Shown: positions 19,844 to 32,600 of the stretch, in pieces
Layout of the letters: the number at the start of each line of letters is the position of its first letter
Position numbering within the stretch: the first letter of the stretch is position 1
DNA from: Chrysopilus asiliformis
Lineage: Eukaryota > Arthropoda > Insecta > Diptera > Rhagionidae
DNA length: 64,000 nt
Assembly: GCA_964034945.1 (NCBI GenBank)
Contig: OZ035960.1
Span: 70,745,085 to 70,809,084 of the forward strand
Direction of reading: 5' to 3'
Program-made: the position numbers and the translations under genes
Notes under the pieces: model-generated
Seen by the model: the letters and a program-made list of their open reading frames with translations, nothing else
Database searches by the model: none
What the model was told of the DNA's origin: nothing

Positions 19844-22302
19844 GTACCAGGAAGACCGAGCCATGCTCGGCGACCTCAAAATCCTACTTTTGCTGATTTT
19901 TGGGGAAAAACTAAGTTCACATTATCTTTACAGAGCCTTTCCAGAGTTTTTTAAATTCCCGACCTAGAAAGCTAGAACTAAAACTAACGCGCGATAACAA
20001 AATTTCATAGAAATCGGTTGAGTGGTTATTGAGTAATCGCTGTCACCGATTTTTGAAACGTTGTTTTGAGATATTAGGTGAGGATTATCGAGGGGAGGCA
20101 AAAGCCCGGTTTGTAGTGAAAAAATCGAAAGCCCTTAGCCCCCTTAGTGATACTGTAAAGTTTCATTAAGATCGGTGCACCCAATTCGAAGATACCGGGC
20201 GAGGGGTATCGAGGAGAGGGAAAAGTCAGGTTTGTAGTGGAAAAATCGAAAGCCCCTAGCCCCCTTAGTAATACTGTAAAGTTTCATTAAGATCGGACCA
20301 CCCAATTCGAAGATACCAGGCGAGGGGTATCGAGGGGAGGGAAAAGTCAGGTTTGTAGTGGGAAAATCGAAAGCCCTTAGCCCCCTTAGTGATACTGTAA
20401 AGTTTCATTAAGATCGGACCACCCAATTCGAAGATACCAGGCGAGGGGTATCGAGGGGAGGGAAAAGTCAGGTTTGTAGTGGAAAAATCGGAAGCCATTA
20501 GCCTCCTTAGTGATACTGTAAAGTTTCATTAAGATCGGTCCACCCAATTCGAAGATACCAGGCGAGGGGTATCGAGGAGAGGGAAAAGTCAGGTTTGTAG
20601 TGGAAAAATCGAAAGCCCCTAGCCCCCTTAGTAATACTGTAAAGTTTCATTAAGATCGGACCACCCAATTCGAAGATACCAGGCGAGGGATATCGAGGGG
20701 AGGGAAAAGTCAGGTTTGTAGTGAAAAAATCGGAAGCCCTCAGCCCCCTTAGTAATACTGTAAAGTTTCATTAAGATCGGACCGCCCAATTCGAAGATAC
20801 CAGGCGAGGGGTATCGAGGAGAGGGAAAAGTCAGGTTTGTAGTGAAAAAATCGGAAGCCCTCAGCCCCCTCAGTAATACTGTAAAGTTTCATTAAAATCG
20901 GACCACCCAATTCGAAGATACCAGGCGAGGGGTATCGAGGGGAGGGAAAAGTCAGGTTTGTAGTGGTAAAATCGGAAGCCATTAGCCCCCTTAGTGATAC
21001 TGTAAAGTTTCATTAAGATCGGACCACCCAATTCGAAGATACCAGGCAAGGGGTATCGAGGGGAGCGAAAAGTCAGGTTTGTAGTTGGAAAATCGAAAGC
21101 CCTTAGCTCCTTTAGTAATACTGTAAAGTTTCATTAAGATCGGTCCACCCAATTCGAAGATACCAGGCGAGGGGTATCGACGGGAGCGAAAAGTCAGGTT
21201 TGTAGTGGGAAAATCGAAAGCCCTAGCCCCCTTAGTAATACTGTAAAGTTTCATTAAGATCGGACCACCCAATTCGAAGATACCAGGCGAGGGGTATCGA
21301 GGGGAGGGAAAAGTCAGGTTTGTAGTGGGAAAATCGAAAGCCCCTAGCCCCCTTAGTGAAACTGTAAAGCTTCATTAAGATCGGTCCACCCAATTCGAAG
21401 ATACCAGGCGAGGGGTATCGAGGGGAGGGAAAAGTCAGGTTTGTAGTGGGAAAATCGAAAGCCCTAGCCCCCTTAGTAATACTGTAAAGTTTCATTAAGA
21501 TCGGACCACCCAATTCGAAGATACCAGGCGAGGGGTATCGAGGGGAGGGAAAAGTCAGGTTTGTAGTGGAAAAATCGAAAGCCCCTAGCCCCCTTAGTGA
21601 AACTGTAAAGTTTCATTAAGATCGGACCACCCAATTCGAAGATATCAGGCGAGGGGTATCGAGGAGAGGGAAAAGTCTGGTTTGTAGTGGAAAAATCGAA
21701 GGCCCCTAGCCCCCTTAGTAATACTGTAAAGTTTCATTAAGATCGGTCCACCCAATTCGAAGATACCAGGCGAGGGGTATCGAGGGGAGGGAAAAGTCAG
21801 GTTTGTAGTGGGAAAATCGAAAGCCCTTAGCCCCTTTAGTAATACTGTAAAGTTTCATTAAGATCGGACCACCCAATTCGAAGATACCAGGCGAGGGGTA
21901 TCGAGGGGAGGGAAAAGTCAGGTTTGTAGTGGTGAAATCGAAGGCCCCTAGCCCCCTTAGTAATACTGTAAAGTTTCATTAAGATCGGTCCACCCAATTC
22001 GAAGATACCAGGCGAGGGGTATCGAGGGGAGGGAAAAGTCAGGTTTGTAGTGGAAAAATCGAAAGCCCTTAGCCCCTTTAGTAATACTGTAAAGTTTCAT
22101 TAAAATCGGACCACCCAATTCAAAGATAACAAGCGAGGGGTATCGAAGGGGAATTTTCTCAGGGGTGAGACCTATCTAGATCGATTTCTTGTCCCCGAAA
22201 ATCCCTAACCACCAAGTTTCGTGAAAATCGTTAGGCGGGTTTTCGAGATCGTTTATGCAGACAGACAGACAGACAAACATTCCTCGTATTATATTATAGT
22301 AC

Positions 22303-23162
22303 CAGGAAAACCGAGCCATGCTCGGCCACCTCAAAGTTGTCCTTTTGCTGAAATTTTGGAGAGGTGAAACCTATCGATCTACATAGGTCTCTGTTAGAAA
22401 AAAGCACGCAATATGTTAGAACAACACACACGGTGAGACGATACCTTTCTTACATAATTAAACTTAATATGACGAATATATTTGGGTATAATGTTGATTT
22501 TTTTTATATAAAAACATCAGGTTTGTAGTGGAAAAGTCAGGTTTGTAGTGGAAAAATCGAAAGCCATTAGCCCCCTTAGTGATACTGTAAAGTTTCATTA
22601 AGATCGGTCCACCCAATTCGAAGATACCAGGCGAGGGGTATCGAGGAGAGGGAAAAGCCAGGTTTGTAGTGGAAAAATCGAAAGCCCCTAGCCCCCTTAG
22701 TAATACTGTAAAGTTTCATTAAGATCGGACCACCCAATTCGAAGATACCAGGCAAGGGGTATCGAAGGGAGGGAAAAGTCAGTTTTGTAGTGGAAAAATC
22801 GAAAGCCATTAGCCCCCTTAGTGATACTGTAAAGTTTCATTAAGATCGGTCCACCCAATTCGAAGATACCAGGCGAGGGGTATCGAGGGGAGGGAAAAGT
22901 CAGGTTTGTAGTGGAAAAATCGAAAGCCCTTAGCCCCTTTAGTAATACTGTAAAGTTTCATTAAAATCGGACCACCCAATTCAAAGATAACAGGCGAGGG
23001 GTATCGAAGGGGAATTTTCTCAGGGGTGAGACCTATCTAGATCGATTTCTTGTCCCCGAAAATCCCTAACCACCAAGTTTCGTGAAAATCGTTAGGCGGG
23101 TTTTCGAGATCGTTTATGCAGACAGACAGACAGACAAACATTCCTCGTATTATATTATAGTA
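22303..23162 (+). repeat. 860-bp complete element unit embedded in satellite B
   Basis: Runs from one head (taccaggaaaaccgagccat) to the base before the next head at 23163, holding the AT-rich 5' part with gttagaacaacacacacggt, a few monomers and the tail. The same head recurs at 23163 and 28313 with nearly identical sequence, so these are duplicated blocks, not independent insertions. Confidence 0.85.
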
Positions 23163-25896
23163 CCAGGAAAACCGAGCCATGCTCGGCCACCTCAAAGTTG
23201 TCCTTTTGCTGAAATTTTGGAGAGGTGAAACCTATCGATCTACATAGGTCTCTGTTAGAAAAAAGCACGCAATATGTTAGAACAACACACACGGTGAGAC
23301 GATACCTTTCTTACATAATTAAACTTAATATGACGAATATATTTGGGTATAATGTTGATTTTTTTTATATAAAAACATCAGGTTTGTAGTGGAAAAGTCA
23401 GGTTTGTAGTGGAAAAATCGAAAGCCATTAGCCCCCTTAGTGATACTGTAAAGTTTCATTAAGATCGGTCCACCCAATTCGAAGATACCAGGCGAGGGGT
23501 ATCGAGGAGAGGGAAAAGTCAGGTTTGTAGTGGAAAAATCGAAAGCCCCTAGCCCCCTTAGTAATACTGTAAAGTTTCATTAAGATCGGACCACCCAATT
23601 CGAAGATACCAGGCGAGGGGTATCGAGGAGAGGGAAAAGTCAGGTTTGTAGTGGAAAAATCGAAAGCCCCTAGCCCCCTTAGTAATACTGTAAAGTTTCA
23701 TTAACATCGGACCACCCAATTCGAAGATACCAGGCGAGGGATATCGAGGGGAGGGAAAAGTCAGGTTTGTAGTGAAAAAATCGGAAGCCCTCAGCCCCCT
23801 TAGTAATACTGTAAAGTTTCATTAAGATCGGACCACCCAATTCGAAGATACCAGGCGAGGGGTATCGAGGGGAGGGAAAAGTCAGGTTTGTAGTGAAAAA
23901 ATCGGAAGCCCTCAGCCCCCTCAGTAATACTGAAAAGTTTCATTAAAATCGGACCACCCAATTCGAATATACCAGGCGAGGGGTATCGAGGGGAGGGAAA
24001 AGTCAGGTTTGTAGTGGAAAAATCGGAAGCCATTAGCCCCCTTAGTAATACTGTAAAGTTTCATTAAGATCGGACCACCGAATTCGAAGATACCAGGCAA
24101 GGGGTATCGAGGGGAGCGAAAAGTCAGGTTTGTAGTGGAAAAATCGAAAGCCCTTAGCCCCCTTAGTCATACTGTAAAGTTTCATTAAGATCGGTCCACC
24201 CAATTCGAAGATACCAGGCGAGGGGTATCGAGGGGAGGGAAAAGTCAGGTTTGTAGTGGAAAATCGAAAGCCTCTAGCCCCCTTAGTAATACTGTAAAGT
24301 TTCATTAAGATCGGACCACCCAATTCGAAGATACCAGGCGAGGGGTATCGAGGGGAGCGAAAAGTCAGGTTTGTAGTGAAAAAATCGGAAGCCCTCAGCC
24401 CCCTTAGTAATACTGTAAAGTTTCATTAAGATCGGACCACCCAATTCGAAGATACCAGGCGAGGGGTATCGAGGGGAGGGAAAAGTCAGGTTTGTAGTGA
24501 AAAAATCGGAAGCCCTCAGCCCCCTCAGTAATACTGAAAAGTTTCATTAAAATCGGACCACCCAATTCGAATATACCAGGCGAGGGGTATCGAGGGGAGG
24601 GAAAAGTCAGGTTTGTAGTGGAAAAATCGGAAGCCATTAGCCCCCTTAGTAATACTGTAAAGTTTCATTAAGATCGGACCACCGAATTCGAAGATACCAG
24701 GCAAGGGGTATCGAGGGGAGCGAAAAGTCAGGTTTGTAGTGGAAAAATCGAAAGCCCTTAGCCCCCTTAGTCATACTGTAAAGTTTCATTAAGATCGGTC
24801 CACCCAATTCGAAGATACCAGGCGAGGGGTATCGAGGGGAGGGAAAAGTCAGGTTTGTAGTGGAAAATCGAAAGCCTCTAGCCCCCTTAGTAATACTGTA
24901 AAGTTTCATTAAGATCGGACCACCCAATTCGAAGATACCAGGCGAGGGGTATCGAGGGGAGCGAAAAGTCAGGTTTGTAGTGGAAAATCTAAAGCCCTTA
25001 GCCCGCTTAGTGATACTGTAAAGTTTCATTAAGATCGGACCACCCAATTCGAAGATATCAGGCGAGGGGTATCGAGGAGAGGGAAAAGTCAGGTTTGTAG
25101 TGGAAAAATCGAAGGCCCCTAGCCCCCTTAGTAATACTGTAAAGGTTCATTAAAATCGGACCACCCAATTCGAATATACCAGGCGAGGGGTATCGAGGGG
25201 AGGGAAAAGTCAGGTTTGTAGTGAAAAAATCGGAAGCCATTAGCCCCCTTAGTAATACTGTAAAGTTTCATTAAGATCGGACCACCGAATTCGAAGATAC
25301 CAGGCAAGGGGTATCGAGGGGAGCGAAAAGTCAGGTTTGTAGTGGAAAAATCGAAAGCCCTTAGCCCCCTTAGTGATACTGTAAAGTTTCATTAAGATCG
25401 GTCCACCCAATTCGAAGATACCAGGCGAGGGGTATCGAGGGGAGGGAAAAGTCAGGTTTGTAGTGATAAATCGGAAGCCATTAGCCCCCTTAGTGATACT
25501 GTAAAGTTTCATTAAGATCGGTCCACCCAATTCGAAGATACCAGGCGAGGGGTATCGAGGGGAGCGAAAAGTCAGGTTTGTAGTGGGAAAATCGAAAGGC
25601 CTTAGCTCCTTTAGTAATACATGCTTATTCACAAAAGCTATTATTGCTTGTTAATACCCATAACAATTGTTTAAATAGAAATCGGTATTCACATTTCACT
25701 TTGCTTGCTATGAACTTTCGATAATATTGTTAAGCTAAAAATTGTCAAATAAAACCGTATTCAGAGTGCACTATTGCTTGTTAGAAATGGTTAAAAGTGT
25801 TGTTACGATAACAAAAATAAATTTTAGTTGTTTGGGAAGAAATATATTTTATTTTTCAAGCAAAAAAAGTGATTTTAGTAAAACACATTTAAATGC

Positions 25897-26341
25897 AACA
25901 CGCTTAAATGCAAAACTCGAGTAATTGTACGCCATATTTGTGCCTAGAGGATTTTAAAGCATTTTATACGGATAAATTAAACACGCTTAATTGCAATACT
26001 TGCTTAAATGCAACCATTTTCATATCCCAAAAGTATAAATTACATGAAATTTTACACGCTTAAATGCACATGTGCAAAAATAAAATGTAATCACACCAAA
26101 AAAAAGTGATTTTTGTTATTTTTATGTGATAAAATGAATTCTTAATTAGATTCTTTGTTTTTGTGTAGCCTAATTGAATTTAAATGTTTATTCCAGGAAT
26201 ATTAAAGTTGCATGTTTATCTTTGGCTCGCATAATTGCACATTAATGTATATTTCTCCGTGCTTACGTGCTACGTATAAATGCAAAACACGGATAAATGC
26301 ACATGAAATTCTGCGAAGTTCGATCTGCATTTAAGCGTGTT
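25897..26341. mobile_element. Small TIR element with aacacgcttaaatgca ends
   Basis: Inverted 16-bp ends at 25897-25912 and 26326-26341. The motif cgcttaaatgca or a close variant recurs inside several times, which suggests subterminal repeats. Non-coding. Confidence 0.6.
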
Positions 26342-26364
26342 CTACTGAGTTGTTTTTTTAAAGA

Positions 26365-26661
26365 CATATCGTCGGTGATAGTGCAATACCGCGTATGAGC
26401 AGTTTGTAAATACCGCGTATCTACATTTTGAATGTTTTACGGGGGGAAGAAAAAGTTTGATATTTCTAACCCTTTAAAGAGATTTTCTCATCTAAGATTT
26501 TTTGGGACCTCATTATATGATTGTCATAATGAGGTCCCAAAAAATCTTTTTAAAGGGTTAGAAATATCAAACTTTTTCTTCCCCCGTAAAACATTCAAAA
26601 TGTAGATACCCGGTATTTACAAACTGCTCATACGCGGTATTGCACTATCACCGACGATATG
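26365..26661. mobile_element. Fold-back element with approximately 140-bp arms
   Basis: Near-perfect palindrome from catatcgtcggtgatagtg (26365) to its complement ending at 26661, centred near 26513. The left arm has about 12 extra bases close to the centre. Non-coding. Confidence 0.85.
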
Positions 26662-29600
26662 TTGGATTACCACGTGAATTACCAAGTCAACTTCTTCGCG
26701 ATACCAGCGATCCGTTTTCCATAGAAGAAAACAGTTTTAAAAAATATTTATCGTCTCCCCGCAATGCAATACAACAATCCGCGAATGCAATACAACAATC
26801 CCCGAATGCAATACAACAATCCCTGAATGCAATACAACTGCAACTATTAAAATAATTCACAAAACTGTTGCCATAACAACACAACGAACATTTTTAACGA
26901 AACTTTTTAACAAGCAAAATTGTGATTACCATTTTCGTTATGGATTGCTATGAAATTTATTGTTACTTAACAATATTGTTAACTAACAATAAATTTGTGA
27001 ATAAGCATGTACTGTAAAGTTTCATTAAGATCGGTCCACCCAATTCGAAGATACCAGGCGAGGGGTATCGAGGGGAGGGAAAAGTCAGGTTTGTAGTGGG
27101 AAAATCGAAAGCCCTAGCCCCCTTAGTAATACTGTAAAGTTTCATTAAGATCGGACCACCCAATTCGAAGATACCAGGCGAGGGGTATCGAGGGGAGCGA
27201 AAAGTCAGGTTTGTAGTGGAAAATCTAAAGCCCTTAGCCCGCTTAGTGATACTGTAAAGTTTCATTAAGATCGGACCACCCAATTCGAAGATATCAGGCG
27301 AGGGGTATCGAGGAGAGGGAAAAGTCAGGTTTGTAGTGGAAAAATCGAAGGCCCCTAGCCCCCTTAGTAATACTGTGAAGTTTCATTAAGATCGGACCAC
27401 CCAATTCGAAGATACCAGGCGAGGGGTATCGAGGGGAGGGAAAAGTCAGGTTTGTAGTGGGAAAATCGAAAGCCATTAGCCCCCTTAGTGATACTGTAAA
27501 GTTTCATTAAGATCGGTCCACCCAATTCGAAGATACCAGGCGAGGGGTATCGAAGGGAGGGAAAAGTCAGTTTTGTAGTGGAAAAATCGAAAGCCATTAG
27601 CCCCCTTGGTGATACTGTAAAGTTTCATTAAGATCGGTCCACCCAATTCGAAGATACCAGGCGAGGGGTATCGAGGAGAGGGAAAAGTCAGGTTTGTAGT
27701 GGAAAAATCGAAAGCCCCTAGCCCCCTTAGTAATACTGTAAAGTTTCATTAAGATCGGACCACCCAATTCGAAGATACCAGGCGAGGGGTATCGAGGAGA
27801 GGGAAAAGTCAGGTTTGTAGTGGAAAAATCGAAAGCCCCTAGCCCCTTTAGTAATACTGTAAAGTTTCATTAAGATCGGTCCACCCAATTCGAAGATACC
27901 AGGCGAGGGGTATCGAGGGGAGGGAAAAGTCAGGTTTGTAGTGGTAAATCGGAAGCCATTAGCCCCCTTAGTGATACTGTAAAGTTTCATTAAGATCGGA
28001 CCACCCAATTCGAAGATACCAGGCGAGGGATATCGAGGGGAGGGAAAAGTCAGGTTTGTAGTGAAAAAATCGGAAGCCCTCAGCCCCCTCAGTAATACTG
28101 TAAAGTTTTATTAAAATCGGACCACCCAATTCAAAGATAACAGGCGAGGGGTATCGAAGGGGAATTTTCTCAGGGGTGAGACCTATCTAGATCGATTTCT
28201 TGTCCCCGAAAATCCCTAACCACCAAGTTTCGTGAAAATCGTTAGGCGGGTTTTCGAGATCGTTTATGCAGACAGACAGACAGACAAACATTCCTCGTAT
28301 TATATTATAGTACCAGGAAAACCGAGCCATGCTCGGCCACCTCAAAGTTGTCCTTTTGCTGAAATTTTGGAGAGGTGAAACCTATCGATCTACATAGGTC
28401 TCTGTTAGAAAAAAGCACGCAATATGTTAGAACAACACACACGGTGAGACGATACCTTTCTTACATAATTAAACTTAATATGACGAATATATTTGGGTAT
28501 AATGTTGATTTTTTTTATATAAAAACATCAGGTTTGTAGTGGAAAAGTCAGGTTTGTAGTGGAAAAATCGAAAGCCATTAGCCCCCTTAGTGATACTGTA
28601 AAGTTTCATTAAGATCGGTCCACCCAATTCGAAGATACCAGGCGAGGGGTATCGAGGAGAGGGAAAAGTCAGGTTTGTAGTGGAAAAATCGAAAGCCCCT
28701 AGCCCCCTTAGTAATACTGTAAAGTTTCATTAAGATCGGACCACCCAATTCGAAGATACCAGGCGAGGGGTATCGAAGGGAGGGAAAAGTCAGTTTTGTA
28801 GTGGAAAAATCGAAAGCCATTAGCCCCCTTAGTGATACTGTAAAGTTTCATTAAGATCGGTCCACCCAATTCGAAGATACCAGGCGAGGGGTATCGAGGA
28901 GAGGGAAAAGTCAGGTTTGTAGTGGACAAATCGAAAGCCCCTAGCCCCCTTAGTAATACTGTAAAGTTTCATTAAGATCGGTCCACCCAATTCGAAGATA
29001 CCAGGCGAGGGGTATCGAGGAGAGGGAAAAGTCAGGTTTGTAGTGGGAAAATCGAAAGCCCCTAGCCCCTTTAGTAATACTGTAAAGTTTCATTAAGATC
29101 GGTCCACCCAATTCGAAGATACCAGGCGAGGGGTATCGAGGAGAGGGAAAAGTCAGGTTTGTAGTGGAAAAATCGAAAGCCCCTAGCCCCCTTAGTAATA
29201 CTGTAAAGTTTCATTAACATCGGACCACCCAATTCGAAGATACCAGGCGAGGGATATCGAGGGGAGGGAAAAGTCAGGTTTGTAGTGAAAAAATCGGAAG
29301 CCCTCAGCCCCCTTAGTAATACTGTAAAGTTTCATTAAGATCGGACCACCCAATTCGAAGATACCAGGCGAGGGGTATCGAGGGGAGGGAAAAGTCAGGT
29401 TTGTAGTGAAAAAATCGGAAGCCCTCAGCCCCCTCAGTAATACTGAAAAGTTTCATTAAAATCGGACCACCCAATTCGAATATACCAGGCGAGGGGTATC
29501 GAGGGGAGGGAAAAGTCAGGTTTGTAGTGGAAAAATCGGAAGCCATTAGCCCCCTTAGTAATACTGTAAAGTTTCATTAAGATCGGACCACCGAGTTCGA

Positions 29601-32600
29601 AGATACCAGGCAAGGGGTATCGAGGGGAGCGAAAAGTCAGGTTTGTAGTTGGAAAATCGAAAGCCCTTAGCCCCCTTAGTCATACTGTAAAGTTTCATTA
29701 AGATCGGTCCACCCAATTCGAAGATACCAGGCGAGGGGTATCGAGGGGAGGGAAAAGTCAGGTTTGTAGTGGGAAAATCGAAAGCCTCTAGCCCCCTTAG
29801 TAATACTGTAAAGTTTCATTAAGATCGGACCACCCAATTCGAAGATACCAGGCGAGGGGTATCGAGGGGAGCGAAAAGTCAGGTTTGTAGTGGGAAAATC
29901 GAAAGCCCTTAGCTCCTTTAGTAATACTGTAAAGTTTCATTAAGATCGGTCCACCCAATTCGAAGATACCAGGCGAGGGGTATCGAGGGGAGGGAAAAGT
30001 CAGGTTTGTAGTGGGAAAATCGAAAGCCCTAGCCCCCTTAGTAATACTGTAAAGTTTCATTAAGATCGGACCACCCAATTCGAAGATACCAGGCGAGGGG
30101 TATCGAGGGGAGGGAAAAGTCAGGTTTGTAGTGGAAAAATCGAAAGCCCTTAGCCCCTTTAGTAATACTGTAAAGTTTCATTAAGATCGGACCACCCAAT
30201 TCGAAGATACCAGGCGAGGGGTATCGAGGGGAGCGAAAAGTCAGGTTTGTAGTGGAAAATCTAAAGCCCTTAGCCCGCTTAGTGATACTGTAAAGTTTCA
30301 TTAAGATCGGACCACCCAATTCGAAGATATCAGGCGAGGGGTATCGAGGAGAGGGAAAAGTCAGGTTTGTAGTGGAAAAATCGAAGGCCCCTAGCCCCCT
30401 TAGTAATACTGTAAAGTTTCATTAAGATCGGTCCACCCAATTCGAAGATACCAGGCGAGGGGTATCGAGGGGAGGGAAAAGTCAGGTTTGTAGTGAAAAA
30501 ATCGAAAGCCCTTAGCCCCTTTAGTAATACTGTAAAGTTTCATTAAGATCGGACCACCCAATTCGAAGATACCAGGCGAGGGGTATCGAGGAGAGGGAAA
30601 AGTCAGGTTTGTAGTGGGAAAATCGAAAGCCCCTAGCCCCTTTAGTAATACTGTAAAGTTTCATTAAGATCGGACCACCCAATTCGAAGATACCAGGCGA
30701 GGGGTATCGAGGGGAGGGAAAAGTCAGGTTTGTAGTGGAAAATCTAAAGCCCTTAGCCCCCTTAGTGATACTGTAAAGTTTCATTAAGATCGGTCCACCC
30801 AATTCGAAGATACCAGGCGAGGGGTATCGAGGAGAGGGAAAAGTCAGGTTTGTAGTGGAAAAATCGGAAGCCCCTAGCCCCCTTAGTAATACTGTAAAGT
30901 TTCATTAAGATCGGACCACCCAATTCGAAGATACCAGGCGAGGGATATCGAGGGGAGGGAAAAGTCAGGTTTGTATTGAAAAAATCGGAAGCCCTCAGCC
31001 CCCTTAGTAATACTGTAAAGTTTCATTAAGATCGGACCACCCAATTCGAAGATACCAGGCGAGGGGTATCGAGGGGAGGGAAAAGTCAGGTTTGTAGTGA
31101 AAAAATCGGAAGCCCTCAGCCCCCTCAGTAATACTGAAAAGTTTCATTAAAATCGGACCACCGAATTCGAAGATACCAGGCAAGGGGTATCGAGGGGAGC
31201 GAAAAGTCAGGTTTGTAGTGGAAAAATCGAAAGCCATTAGCCCCCTTAGTGATACTGTAAAGTTTCATTAAGATCGGTCCACCCAATTCGAAGATACCAG
31301 GCGAGGGGTATCGAGGAGAGGGAAAAGTCAGGTTTGTAGTGGGAAAATCGAAAGCCCCTAGCCCCCTTAGTAATACTGTAAAGTTTCATTAAGATCGGAC
31401 CACCCAATTCGAAGATACCAGGCGAGGGATATCGAGGGGAGGGAAAAGTCAGGTTTGTATTGAAAAAATCGGAAGCCCTCAGCCCCCTTAGTAATACTGT
31501 AAAGTTTCATTAAGATCGGGCCACCCAATTCGAAGATACCAGGCGAGGGGTATCGAGGGGAGGGAAAAGTCAGGTTTGTAGTGAAAAAATCGGAAGCCCT
31601 CAGCCCCCTCAGTAATACTGAAAAGTTTCATTAAAATCGGACCACCCAATTCGAAGATACCAGGCGAGGGGTATCGAGGGGAGGGAAAAGTCAGGTTTGT
31701 AGTGGAAAAATCGGAAGCCATTAGCCCCCTTAGTAATACTGTAAAGTTTCATTAAGATCGGACCACCGAATTCGAAGATACCAGGCAAGGGGTATCGAGG
31801 GGAGCGAAAAGTCAGGTTTGTAGTGGAAAAATCGAAAGCCCTTAAGCCCCCTTAGTGATACTGTAAAGTTTCATTAAGATCGGTCCACCCAATTCGAAGA
31901 TACCAGGCGAGGGGTATCGAGGAGAGGGAAAAGTCAGGTTTGTAGTGGAAAAATCGAAAGCCCCTAGCCCCCTTAGTAATACTGTAAAGTTTCATTAAGA
32001 TCGGACCACCCAATTCGAAGATACCAGGCGAGGGGTATCGAAGGGAGGGAAAAGTCAGTTTTGTAGTGGGAAAATCGAAAGCCATTAGCCCCCTTAGTGA
32101 TACTGTAAAGTTTCATTAAGATCGGACCACCCAATTCGAAGATACCAGGCGAGGGGTATCGAAGGGAGGGAAAAGTCAGTTTTGTAGTGGAAAAATCGAA
32201 AGCCATTAGCCCCCTTAGTGATACTGTAAAGTTTCATTAAGATCGGTCCACCCAATTCGAAGATACCAGGCGAGGGGTATCGAGGAGAGGGAAAAGTCAG
32301 GTTTGTAGTGGACAAATCGAAAGCCCCTAGCCCCCTTAGTAATACTGTAAAGTTTCATTAAGATCGGACCACCCAATTCGAAGATACCAGGCGAGGGGTA
32401 TCGAGGAGAGGGAAAAGTCAGGTTTGTAGTGGGAAAATCGAAAGCCCCTAGCCCCTTTAGTAATACTGTAAAGTTTCATTAAGATCGGACCACCCAATTC
32501 GAAGATACCAGGCGAGGGGTATCGAGGGGAGGGAAAAGTCAGGTTTGTAGTGGAAAATCTAAAGCCCTTAGCCCCCTTAGTGATACTGTAAAGTTTCATT

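Larger units (their letters stand above)
25620..27009. mobile_element. TIR element (1390 bp) inserted in satellite B
   Basis: Perfect 16-bp inverted ends catgcttattcacaaa / tttgtgaataagcatg are flanked by TA (25618-25619, 27010-27011); a 3-bp TAC duplication is an alternative. The monomer sequence continues on both sides. A plus-strand remnant at about 26658-26760 encodes LPRELPSQLLRDTSDPF, resembling the start of PIF/Harbinger transposases, followed by a triplicated caatacaacaatcc motif. It also contains two smaller inverted-repeat elements. Confidence 0.85.

Noticed and set aside
26640..26855. 71-codon plus-strand frame as a host gene
   Set aside because: Only the first part resembles a transposase start; the rest is a triplicated non-coding motif inside a TIR element.
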